The notes under the pieces were generated by a model. It was not told where the DNA came from, did not search any database, and worked only from the letters and a program-made list of their open reading frames with translations. A DNA stretch of 64,000 nucleotides from Acidobacteriota bacterium (GTDB lineage Bacteria > Acidobacteriota > Thermoanaerobaculia > Gp7-AA8). Location: positions 25,109 through 89,108 of the forward strand of contig JAFATB010000015.1 in NCBI GenBank assembly GCA_019244185.1, in the 5' to 3' direction. Both the position numbers and the translations under genes were made by a program. The number at the start of each line of letters is the position of its first letter. Within the stretch, counting starts at the first letter, position 1. Below are positions 27,922-35,762 of the stretch, in pieces.

Positions 27922-29268
27922 ATGCCCGTGATCGGGCTCGAGTCCGAGTTCCAGGTGTACGTCGACGAGCAGGTCGTGGTGCCCGAGGAGTACTGGCGGG
28001 CGCCGTCGGCATTCATCGACCGGCCGCTGCTGTATCGCAGCTCGAAAGCGTCGCAGCTGCCGACGGGCGGCGCGGTGTACTTCGACGGCGGCGTGCTCGA
28101 AGTCGTGACGCCGGTGATCGAGCTCGGCTCGCAGAGCACGGCGCGCGTGGTGCGCAGTCTGTGGGAGCAGATCGGCTTCATCCGCGGGCAGCTCGACCGC
28201 TGGCAGCAGCGCCACGGCAAACGCGTGCGGCTGCAGGCGTACAGCTGTCACTTCAACATCTCGTACGAGCTCGCGCGCGGCGAGCGCAACCGCAACCGCA
28301 CGATTCAGAAGCTCGCGCTGCTGCTCGCGCATCTGTTGCCGGCGGCGGTGCTCGTCGCGGGGACGAACCGGCGTTCGACGGGACTCGGCGTGCGGCCGCG
28401 GCGCGACCGCATCGAGATCACGCTCGACTTCATCCCTGACCCGGGGCTGATGGCGGCGACGACCGCGCTCATCGTCGGCATCGTGCGCGAGGTCATCGGC
28501 TGGCCGTCGTATCGCGTCGAGGAGCTCGCGGCGCGCGGCATTCCGGCCATCGCGGACGTCGAGCCGGGCAAGCACGCGACGCGCAACGGCTGGGTCGCGC
28601 GCGACTTTCACTTCCCGCACAACCCGTTCACGACCAGCGCCGACGCGCGCGTCTGGACGACGATCGACGGACGCACGCTCTCGCTGCGGGACATCGCGCT
28701 CGAAACGGCGTCGGCGTTCCGCGATTCGATCCAGCGTTACGCCGACGCGTTCAGCGTGCGGCTGCTCTTCGCGGTGCTGCGCGGCGAGATGCCGTCGTTG
28801 CTCGATCTCGACGATCGTCCGCCGGCGTACGACGACATCGGCCACGTCGCGCGCTGGGGCGAGGCGCTGCCGGAGCTTGCGAATTACTCCGGCGCCATGC
28901 GTGATGAGGAAGACGCTGCGCCGCTACGCCGTCGCGCCGACGTCGAAGAGAAGCTCGCGCCGCCGTGGCGTGGCGAAGGCGTCGACCGGCGCCACCGCGT
29001 GCAGATGCCGCCGCGCGTCGAACGTCGCGACAAGAACGAGCGCCGCACCGAACGCGCGTCAACCACGTCGCCGCGACTCGCGCGCTCCGCCTACGAGCGC
29101 GTCTTCCGGCAGCTCGCGAGTGGCAAACGTCTGCGCGTCGGACGCGAGGTGCTGACGCCGGTCGGCGTGCGCGGCTGGTACCACGCGATCTTCGAGAACG
29201 CGTCGGGCGACGAGCGGATCCTGTCGATCGATCAGGTGCTCGAGCACATGGATCAATGGCGCGAGTAG
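27922..29268 (+). CDS. Carboxylate-amine ligase-like protein of unknown substrate
   Basis: The 448-residue protein starts MPVIGLESEFQVYVD. The GLESEF motif and the later GGAVYFDGGVLEVVTPVIEL and CHFNISYEL, read in pieces, resemble the glutamate-cysteine ligase/carboxylate-amine ligase fold, where such acidic residues bind metal and ATP. A basic, possibly disordered stretch (about residues 330-385, VERRDKNERRTERAS) precedes a 60-residue C-terminal part. GTG 27886 is an alternative start adding 12 residues. A terminator hairpin lies 67 nt downstream. The superfamily assignment is by motif resemblance only. Confidence 0.65.
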   Translation: MPVIGLESEFQVYVDEQVVVPEEYWRAPSAFIDRPLLYRSSKASQLPTGGAVYFDGGVLEVVTPVIELGSQSTARVVRSLWEQIGFIRGQLDRWQQRHGKRVRLQAYSCHFNISYELARGERNRNRTIQKLALLLAHLLPAAVLVAGTNRRSTGLGVRPRRDRIEITLDFIPDPGLMAATTALIVGIVREVIGWPSYRVEELAARGIPAIADVEPGKHATRNGWVARDFHFPHNPFTTSADARVWTTIDGRTLSLRDIALETASAFRDSIQRYADAFSVRLLFAVLRGEMPSLLDLDDRPPAYDDIGHVARWGEALPELANYSGAMRDEEDAAPLRRRADVEEKLAPPWRGEGVDRRHRVQMPPRVERRDKNERRTERASTTSPRLARSAYERVFRQLASGKRLRVGREVLTPVGVRGWYHAIFENASGDERILSIDQVLEHMDQWRE

Positions 29269-29334
29269 CGCGCTGGCATCGCACTCGCACTATGCGCGGA
29301 CAGCCCCGGAACATCGGGGAACGCTGGCGACAAG

Positions 29335-29375
29335 GCGCGTCGATATTCGCAAGGCGGTCGACGCGCTTTCTTTTT
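29335..29375 (+). terminator. Intrinsic terminator after the ligase-like gene
   Basis: A 9-bp stem, GCGCGTCGA (29335-29343) with TCGACGCGC (29358-29366), has a 14-nt loop and is followed by TTTCTTTTT (29367-29375). It lies between the stop at 29268 and pepQ at 29425, so pepQ needs its own promoter downstream. Confidence 0.75.
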
Positions 29376-29424
29376 GCGCGTTCGTGTTCGTCGGTGCGCG
29401 CGCGGCGTTGTATCCTCCCGCGCC

Positions 29425-30756
29425 ATGGATGACGCTCTCGCCACGCTCTACACCGCGCATGTGACCATCCAGAAACTGCGCTACGACCGCGCGCTCTCCG
29501 AGGCGCACTTCGACAACGCGGTCGTCTTCGCCGGCGCTCTGCACTATCAGTTCGTCGACGACATGTCGTATCCGTTCAAGGTCAATCCGCAGTTCAAGGC
29601 GTGGGCGCCGGTCACCGACAATCCGAACTGCTTCATCGTCTACACGCCGGGCCTCAAGCCGAAGCTGCTCTACTACCAGCCGGTCGATTACTGGCACAAA
29701 GTGGCCGGCACTCCGACCGAGCCGTGGGTGGCGAAGTTCGACCTCATCATGCTCGCCACTCCCGACGACGCGAAGCCACACATGCCGAAAGGCCGCACCG
29801 CGTTCCTCGGCGAATGGGACGAGCGCTTCGCCGCGTGGGGCGACTTCACGCCCAACCCGGAAGCCGTGATCAACAGCCTCGACTTCGACCGCGCGTGGAA
29901 GACCGAATACGAGATCGTCTGCCTGCGCCTCGCCAACGAGCGCGGTGCGCGCGGCCATCGCGCGGCGGAGCAGGCGTTCCGCGACGGACTCTCCGAGTAC
30001 GAGATCCACCTCGCCTATCTGCGCGCCGCCGATCACGTCGACGAAGAGCTCCCCTACGGCAACATCATCGCCCTCAACGAGAGCGCGGCCACGCTCCACT
30101 ACTACCACCACACGCGGCCGCGCTTCGACGAGTCGAAGCTCTACTCGTTCCTCATCGACGCGGGTGCCTCGTACAACGGCTACGCCTCAGACATCACCCG
30201 CACGTACTCGCGGCGGAAGGACGAGTTCCAGTCGCTCATCGACGCGATGGACGTCATGCAGCGCGGCCTCGTCGACGCCGTCGCGCCGGACGTGAATTAC
30301 ATTGATATCCATCTGCTCGCCCATCGCGGCGTCGCGGACCTGCTGCACGAGTTCCGTTTCGTGCGCGACCTCGACGCGGACGGCATCGTCGAGCGCCGCA
30401 TCAGCAGCACGTTCCTCCCCCACGGCGTCGGCCATCTTCTCGGACTGCAGGTCCACGACGTCGGCGGCTTCATGGCCAACCGAAGCGGGAAGACGATCGC
30501 GAAGCCGGACGGTCATCCGTGGCTGCGCCTCACGCGCGTCGTCGAGCCGGGCATGGTCTTCACCATCGAGCCCGGCTTCTACTTCATCGACTCGCTGCTG
30601 GCCGAGCTCAAAGCGAGCGACAACGCGAAGTACATCGACTGGGACCGCATCGACGCGTTCCACAAATACGGCGGCATCCGCATCGAGGACAACGTGCTCG
30701 TCACGGACACGGGCCGCGAGAACATGACGCGGAACGCGTTCGCGCATGTCTCCTGA
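29425..30756 (+). CDS. pepQ: Xaa-Pro dipeptidase
   Basis: PepQ hydrolyses dipeptides with C-terminal proline. The 443-residue length equals E. coli PepQ. The N-terminal creatinase-like domain has YPFKVNPQFKAWAP. The pita-bread domain carries the dinuclear metal ligands in LIDAGASYNGYASDITRTY (aspartates), PHGVGHLLGLQVHDVGG (histidine), FTIEPGFYFI and GGIRIEDNVLVT (glutamates). It starts at ATG 29425 with TATCCT 8 nt upstream and no Shine-Dalgarno. It overlaps the downstream TauE gene by 11 nt. Confidence 0.93.
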   Translation: MDDALATLYTAHVTIQKLRYDRALSEAHFDNAVVFAGALHYQFVDDMSYPFKVNPQFKAWAPVTDNPNCFIVYTPGLKPKLLYYQPVDYWHKVAGTPTEPWVAKFDLIMLATPDDAKPHMPKGRTAFLGEWDERFAAWGDFTPNPEAVINSLDFDRAWKTEYEIVCLRLANERGARGHRAAEQAFRDGLSEYEIHLAYLRAADHVDEELPYGNIIALNESAATLHYYHHTRPRFDESKLYSFLIDAGASYNGYASDITRTYSRRKDEFQSLIDAMDVMQRGLVDAVAPDVNYIDIHLLAHRGVADLLHEFRFVRDLDADGIVERRISSTFLPHGVGHLLGLQVHDVGGFMANRSGKTIAKPDGHPWLRLTRVVEPGMVFTIEPGFYFIDSLLAELKASDNAKYIDWDRIDAFHKYGGIRIEDNVLVTDTGRENMTRNAFAHVS

Positions 30757-31507
30757 CGCGGCCGGTCTCGCGCTGCACATCGCGCTCTTCGCCGTCGCGG
30801 GCTTCATCGCCCAGATGATCGACGGCACGCTGGGGATGGCGTACGGCGTCTCCGCGACCACGCTCCTGCTCTCGTTCGGCGTGCCGCCCGCGTTCGCGAG
30901 CGCCAGCGTGCACACCGCGGAAGTCGTCACCACGGCCTTCTCGGGCTATCACCACTGGCGCGCCGGCAACGTCCTCGGCACGTTCGTGCGCAAGCTGCTC
31001 GTCCCCGGCGTGCTCGGCGGCATTACCGGCGCGTATCTGCTGACCGCGATTCCGGGCGACGCGATCAAGCCGTTCATCGCCGCATATCTGCTGGTGATGG
31101 GCGTGATCATCCTCGCGAAAGCGTGGCGGCGCTCGGTGCACGTCGGCAGCGAGAAGCATCTCGTTCCGCTCGGTCTCGCCGGCGGTTTCTTCGACGCGAT
31201 CGGCGGCGGCGGATGGGGACCGATCGTCGTCGGGACGCTGCTCGCGCGCGGCAACGAGCCGCGCACGACGATCGGCTCCGTCAACTTCGCGGAGTTCTTC
31301 GTCACTTTCGCCACGTCGGCGACCTTCCTCTTCACGATCGGCATCACGAACTGGCCGGCGATCGTCGGACTCGCGATCGGCGGCGCGATCGCCGCTCCGA
31401 TCGCGGCGCGACTCGCCGGACGCATCCCCGCGCGCCCGATGATGTTCAGCGTCGGCGCGCTCGTGATTTTGCTGAGTATCCGGACGATTTTTCTGGCGCT
31501 GCGCTGA
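30746..31507 (+). CDS. TauE/SafE-family sulfite exporter-like membrane protein
   Basis: The 253-residue protein has about seven hydrophobic helices in two similar halves. The first half has FIAQMIDGTLGMAYGVSATTLLLS and the second LAGGFFDAIGGGGWGPIV, the paired glycine-rich motifs of TauE/SafE (DUF81) proteins that export sulfite, sulfoacetate or other organic anions. The substrate is not evident. It starts inside the 3' end of pepQ (11-nt overlap) and its 3' end overlaps the convergent uracil-DNA glycosylase gene by 62 nt. Confidence 0.88.
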   Translation: MSPDAAGLALHIALFAVAGFIAQMIDGTLGMAYGVSATTLLLSFGVPPAFASASVHTAEVVTTAFSGYHHWRAGNVLGTFVRKLLVPGVLGGITGAYLLTAIPGDAIKPFIAAYLLVMGVIILAKAWRRSVHVGSEKHLVPLGLAGGFFDAIGGGGWGPIVVGTLLARGNEPRTTIGSVNFAEFFVTFATSATFLFTIGITNWPAIVGLAIGGAIAAPIAARLAGRIPARPMMFSVGALVILLSIRTIFLALR

Positions 31508-32096
31508 ACGCGGGATGCTCGCGGATCAGCCGCATCGACTCCGCGAACAGCGCGGCGTGCTCCGGCTTGTTCATCCACGTCGAGCGTCCCGACGGATGCG
31601 GCAGCACGACGACGTCGAACGAATGTCCCGCGCGCGTCACGCGATGCATGCGGCCGACGGACTGCTTCAGTTCCGCGATGCCGACGAGCTGCTTCGCGGA
31701 AAGCGTTCCGACGGAGATGACGAGCTCGGGCCGCAGGAGGCGCAGCTCGCGGTCGAGATGCGCGCCGCAGTTCGCGATCTCGGTCGCGTCCGGCACGCGG
31801 TCGCCGCCGTTCTTGAGATCGCGTCCGGGAAAGCAGCGGATGACCGAGCCGATGTGCACGCGCGCGCGGAAGTCGGCTTCCTCGATGCCGAGGTGCTCGG
31901 CGATCCAGGCGAAGAGCCGCTTGCCGGCGGTATAGGCGAACGGCCGCTTGTAGTCGGCCTCGCGCGGACCGGGCGCTTGCCCCACGAGCATCACGCGCGC
32001 GTCGCCGCACGCGCCGGTGACCGGCTCGCCGAAGACGTTCGGGCAGGCGCGGCAGGCATAGAGCGCCTCCAGATGAGCTGCAAAGTCGCGATTCAT
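31446..32096 (-). CDS. Uracil-DNA glycosylase family protein, Fe-S type
   Basis: The 216-residue protein has four cysteines at 15, 18, 88 and 110 with the spacing of family-4-type [4Fe-4S] uracil-DNA glycosylases. Motif A is VGQAPGPREADYKRPF (residues 38-53), where the usual family-4 GEAPG is GQAPG. Motif 3 is LPHPSGRSTWM. It should excise uracil or a related base. The glutamate-to-glutamine change in motif A could alter substrate range. The last about 20 residues lie in the 62-nt overlap with the TauE gene. Confidence 0.8.
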   Translation of the reverse strand: MNRDFAAHLEALYACRACPNVFGEPVTGACGDARVMLVGQAPGPREADYKRPFAYTAGKRLFAWIAEHLGIEEADFRARVHIGSVIRCFPGRDLKNGGDRVPDATEIANCGAHLDRELRLLRPELVISVGTLSAKQLVGIAELKQSVGRMHRVTRAGHSFDVVVLPHPSGRSTWMNKPEHAALFAESMRLIREHPAFSAAPEKSSGYSAKSRARRR

Positions 32097-32117
32097 ACGC
32101 TACGATCCACGCAAACA

Positions 32118-32858
32118 ATGCGGCGCCTCGGAATCGTCCTGCTGTGCCTCTTCCCCCTCACCGCGCACGCGTGGACGCGCGCTTCCGACGAACGCATCGC
32201 GCAGAAAGGCGCCGCGCTCGCGCCGCCCGACCTGCGCGCCCTCATCGAGCGCTTCGAGCCGGAGTACAAACAGGGACTCGAACGCGCGCTCGCCGACGAA
32301 GGCTCCGACACGCATCACTACTTCGTCCTCTCACGCGAAGGACGCCTGCGCGAGCGCCTCGAACGCGAGACGCAGAAAGCGATCGCCGACATTCGCAAGG
32401 GCGAGCCGCTCGGCCTCGTCATCGAACGTCTGGGCGGACTCGCACATCTCGTCGCCGACGCGAACAATCCCTTCCACGTCGCCAACGACGACGTGCGCCT
32501 CGGCGCCTCGCGCGCCGATTTCGAACAGTACTTCGAGCGGCGCCTCACGAAGTTCCCGACCGTCTTCTACGGACTTGACCCGCAGTTCCGCCTCGGCACC
32601 TATCTCGACCGCACGTTCGCGCGCACCGCGAAGTTCTATCCGCTGATGAGCGAGGAGTACTTCCGCGGCGGCACGGCGCATACGTCGAACGATTTCGACG
32701 ACCGGTCGACGGCGTTCGGCGTCGCGGCCGTCTGCTACTCGCGCGCGGTCACGGACCTCGTCAACCTCTACTACTTCATCTGGAAGGAAGCCGGCGGCGA
32801 CGTCCGCTCGGCCGCCGTCATGCGCGACGGCAATCTGTCGTTGCATGCAGAACATTGA
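32118..32858 (+). CDS. Secreted S1/P1 nuclease or zinc phospholipase C-like protein
   Basis: The 246-residue protein has a signal peptide (MRRLGIVLLCLFPLTAHA) and a predicted mature N-terminus at Trp19. In S1/P1 nucleases and zinc-dependent phospholipase C the N-terminal tryptophan amine binds zinc. THHYF and HLVADANNPFHVAND (about residues 113-127, an HxxxD...H array) are the other likely zinc ligands, and HTSNDFDD follows. It is a plausible trinuclear zinc hydrolase. Its 3' end overlaps purH by 14 nt. Enzyme class is inferred from motif pattern. Confidence 0.7.
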   Translation: MRRLGIVLLCLFPLTAHAWTRASDERIAQKGAALAPPDLRALIERFEPEYKQGLERALADEGSDTHHYFVLSREGRLRERLERETQKAIADIRKGEPLGLVIERLGGLAHLVADANNPFHVANDDVRLGASRADFEQYFERRLTKFPTVFYGLDPQFRLGTYLDRTFARTAKFYPLMSEEYFRGGTAHTSNDFDDRSTAFGVAAVCYSRAVTDLVNLYYFIWKEAGGDVRSAAVMRDGNLSLHAEH

Positions 32859-34338
32859 GCGGGCAATCCTCTCCGTCTCCGACAAGACCGGCATCCTCGA
32901 GCTCGCGCAGGCGCTGACCGCGCGGGGCGTCGAGATCCTCTCCACCGGCGGCACCGCGAAGCATCTCGCCGACGCCGGCGTTCCCGTGACGCCGATCGCG
33001 CAGTGGTCCGGCGCGCCGGAGATTCTCGGCGGACGCGTGAAGACGCTGACGCCGAAAGTCTTCGGCGCGATCCTGCACGACCGCGCGAACGACGCGCATC
33101 TCGCCGACGTCGCGCGCCTCGGCATCCCGCGCGTCGATCTCGTCGTGGTGAATCTCTATCCGTTCGAGTCGACGATCGCAAAAGAAGGCGTCACGCTCGC
33201 CGAAGCGGTCGAACAGATCGACATCGGCGGCCCGTCGATGCTGCGCGCCGCGGCGAAGAACCACCGCCACGTGCTGCCGCTGTGCGATCCGTCGCTGTAC
33301 GCCGACTTCCTGCGTGAATTCGAAGGCGGCGCGATCTCCGACGAGTTCCGGCTGCGCTGCGCGATCCGCGTCTTCGAGAAGACGAGCGCCTACGACGCCA
33401 CGATCGCGAGTTACCTTGGCGGCAACGCGTCGCTCTCGCTGCAACTCGACAAGTTCCAGGACCTCCGCTACGGCGAGAACCCGCACCAGAGCGCCGGCTT
33501 CTACGTGCGCGCCGGCGAGCGGCCGTTCGCGCAGTTGCAGGGGAAAGAGCTCTCGTACAACAACCTGCTCGATCTCGACTCGGCGATCCGTCTCGCGAAC
33601 GCGTTCGGCGAGCCCGCGGCCGCGGTCATCAAGCACACGAATCCGTGTGGCGTCGCGCGGCGCGACACCCTCGCCGAGGCGCTGCGCGCGGCGATCGAAG
33701 CCGACCCGGTGTCGGCGTTCGGCGGCATCATCGGCGCGAACCGCACGTTCGACGGCGACTGCGCGCGCGCCGTCGCCGAGCTCTTTCTCGAAGTGATCGT
33801 CGCGCCGGAGTTCGACGACGAGGCGCGCGAGCTGCTCGCGAAGAAAAAGAACCTGCGCCTCGTCACGACGGCCGGCGCGGCGCCCGCGCACGAACTGCGC
33901 TCCGCCGCCGGCGGCATCCTCATGCAATCGACCGATCGCCTCGGCGGACGCGACGCATGGAAAGTCGTGACCGAACGCCAGCCCACGAGCGAGGAGCTCG
34001 ACGGACTCGAATTCGCGTGGATCGTCTGCGCGCACGTGAAGTCGAACGCGATCGTGCTCACGCGGCAGTCGCAGTCGTCGGGCATCGGCGCCGGACAGAT
34101 GAGCCGCGTCGACGCCGCGAAGGTGGCGATCATGAAGTCGCTCCTCGGTACCGACGGCACGTTCGCGGCGTCGGATGCGTTCTTTCCGTTTCGCGACGGA
34201 CTCGATCTCCTCGCCGACGCCGGCGTGCGCGCGGTGATTCAACCGGGCGGCTCGGTGCGCGACGTGGAAGTCATCGCCGCGGCGAACGAGCGCGGATTGA
34301 CGATGGTCTTTACCGGCGAGCGTCACTTCCGGCACTGA
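32845..34338 (+). CDS. purH: Bifunctional AICAR formyltransferase/IMP cyclohydrolase
   Basis: PurH carries out the last two steps of de novo purine synthesis. The 497-residue protein has the N-terminal cyclohydrolase (ERAILSVSDKTGI, LSTGGTAKHL, GRVKTLTPKVFG, DIGGPSMLRAAAKN) and the formyltransferase (LRYGENPHQSA, IKHTNPCGVA, QMSRVDAAKVA, SDAFFPFRDG, VIQPGGSVRD). All segments are in the family order with normal length. It starts inside the upstream gene (14-nt overlap) and leads into the KdsC-like and acyltransferase genes. Confidence 0.97.
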   Translation: MQNIERAILSVSDKTGILELAQALTARGVEILSTGGTAKHLADAGVPVTPIAQWSGAPEILGGRVKTLTPKVFGAILHDRANDAHLADVARLGIPRVDLVVVNLYPFESTIAKEGVTLAEAVEQIDIGGPSMLRAAAKNHRHVLPLCDPSLYADFLREFEGGAISDEFRLRCAIRVFEKTSAYDATIASYLGGNASLSLQLDKFQDLRYGENPHQSAGFYVRAGERPFAQLQGKELSYNNLLDLDSAIRLANAFGEPAAAVIKHTNPCGVARRDTLAEALRAAIEADPVSAFGGIIGANRTFDGDCARAVAELFLEVIVAPEFDDEARELLAKKKNLRLVTTAGAAPAHELRSAAGGILMQSTDRLGGRDAWKVVTERQPTSEELDGLEFAWIVCAHVKSNAIVLTRQSQSSGIGAGQMSRVDAAKVAIMKSLLGTDGTFAASDAFFPFRDGLDLLADAGVRAVIQPGGSVRDVEVIAAANERGLTMVFTGERHFRH

Positions 34339-34339
34339 G

Positions 34340-34876
34340 ATGGCCGACGCGACGAAGATCCGCCTCATCATCTCCGACGTCGACGGCGTTTGGACGGACG
34401 GCAAGATCATCTACGCCGGCGAACGCAACGAGATCAAGGAGTTCAACGTGCGCGACGGCCTCGGGGCGAAGCTCGCGCAGAAGGCGGGCATCACCATCGT
34501 GCTGCTGACGTCGCGCCGCTCGCATGCGCTCGAACGCCGCGCGCGCGAGCTCGGCATCCGGGAACTGCATCAGGGCGCGACGAACAAGCTCGAGGCGGCG
34601 GAGCGCATCGCGCTGCAGCACCAGGTCTCCTTCGACGAGATCCTTTACGCGGGCGACGACCTTCCCGACCTCGCGCCGATGTCGCGCGCCGCGATTTCCG
34701 CCGCGCCGTCGGACGCCGCTCCGGAAGTGCGCACGCTCGCGACGTGGAAGCTCGCCAGCGCGGGCGGCGGCGGCGCGTTCCGCGAGCTCGTCGAGCGCCT
34801 GCTGCGCGAGCGCGGCGACTGGGATGCGCTGGTGCGGGAGTTTCTCAGTGGCCGGCCCGACGCTGCGAGCATTTAG
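34340..34876 (+). CDS. KdsC-type HAD phosphatase
   Basis: The 178-residue capless HAD protein has IISDVDGVWTDG (residues 10-21) with the nucleophile aspartate, TSRRS and a late GDDLPDL. This is the KdsC/YrbI pattern; KdsC removes phosphate from 3-deoxy-manno-octulosonate 8-phosphate in lipopolysaccharide core synthesis. No other Kdo gene is nearby, so an unrelated sugar phosphate or general role cannot be excluded. It starts 1 nt after purH and overlaps the acyltransferase gene by 29 nt. Confidence 0.8.
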   Translation: MADATKIRLIISDVDGVWTDGKIIYAGERNEIKEFNVRDGLGAKLAQKAGITIVLLTSRRSHALERRARELGIRELHQGATNKLEAAERIALQHQVSFDEILYAGDDLPDLAPMSRAAISAAPSDAAPEVRTLATWKLASAGGGGAFRELVERLLRERGDWDALVREFLSGRPDAASI

Positions 34877-35762
34877 AACGCGCGTGCTGTATCGCGCGCT
34901 GGTCGCCGTCAGCGCGATCGGCCGCCGCATTCCGCTGCGCATCGGACGCGCGTGCGGCCGCGCGCTCGGCTCGCTCGCGAACCTCGTCGCGCGCAAGGAA
35001 CGCGCGAAAGCGCTCGCGAATCTCGCGATTGCGTTCCCCGACTGGACCGACGCGCAGCGCCGCGACACCGCGCGCGCGATGTTCCGCCACCTCGGCATGA
35101 CGCTCTTCGAGATCGCGTACTTGCCGAACGTCACCGCCGCGAATCAGCAGCGCACCACAATCGTCGAAGGCATCGAGCCACTGCTCGAACGCATCGACGA
35201 CGGCCGCGGCGTGATCGTCTTCACCGCGCACTGCGGCAACTGGGAATGGCTCTCGTACGTGACGGGACTCTACGGTCGTCCCGTGAGCGTGCTGCAGCGC
35301 GAGCGCGACTCGCCGCAGATGAACCGCTACATCACCGAGCTGCGCGCGCGCGCCGGCGTGCGTACGATCGACCGCGGCTCCGCGAGCTCCGCGCGCGAGA
35401 TGATCCAGAACCTGCGCCGCGGCGGCCTGCTCGCGTTCGTCGTCGACCAGAACATCCGCACCGAAAGTGTGAAGGTGCCGTTCTTCGGACGTCCCGCGCT
35501 GACGCCGATCGGCCCGGCGAAGCTCGCCGTGCGGACGGAAGCGGCGGTCGTGCCGGCGGTCATCGAACGCCGGCACGATGGGATGCAGCACGCACGCTTC
35601 CTCGCGCCGATCGAATGCAAGCGCGGCGACGATCCGGTCGCGCTCATCGCGCGCGTCACCGCGCTCATCGAAGAACAGATCCGCCGCGTGCCCGAGCAGT
35701 GGGTCTGGATGCACGATCGCTGGCGCGAGCGGCCGAAGTGGGACGTCAGCGACTCGCCCTGA
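34848..35762 (+). CDS. LpxL/HtrB-like lipid A acyltransferase
   Basis: The 304-residue product has an N-terminal hydrophobic-basic segment and the HxxxxE acyltransferase motif AHCGNWEW (about residues 125-132). FVVDQNIRTESVKVPFFGRPA and WVWMHDRWRERP at the end are typical LpxL/LpxM features. It would add a secondary acyl chain to lipid A or a similar glycolipid at the inner membrane. The start is GTG 34848, supported by GGGAG 7 nt upstream; ATG or other starts within the KdsC gene are weaker. The 3' end overlaps the convergent hydrolase by 17 nt. Confidence 0.85.
   Translation: MAGPTLRAFRTRVLYRALVAVSAIGRRIPLRIGRACGRALGSLANLVARKERAKALANLAIAFPDWTDAQRRDTARAMFRHLGMTLFEIAYLPNVTAANQQRTTIVEGIEPLLERIDDGRGVIVFTAHCGNWEWLSYVTGLYGRPVSVLQRERDSPQMNRYITELRARAGVRTIDRGSASSAREMIQNLRRGGLLAFVVDQNIRTESVKVPFFGRPALTPIGPAKLAVRTEAAVVPAVIERRHDGMQHARFLAPIECKRGDDPVALIARVTALIEEQIRRVPEQWVWMHDRWRERPKWDVSDSP

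Noticed and set aside
29374..29424. Earlier pepQ start at 29374
   Set aside because: The 17 extra residues are arginine-rich and begin at the terminator T-run (29367-29375); the conserved PepQ length of 443 fits ATG 29425.
34340..34876. A complete Kdo pathway around the KdsC-like gene
   Set aside because: No kdsA, kdsB, kdsD or waaA was found nearby; only the phosphatase motif is present.
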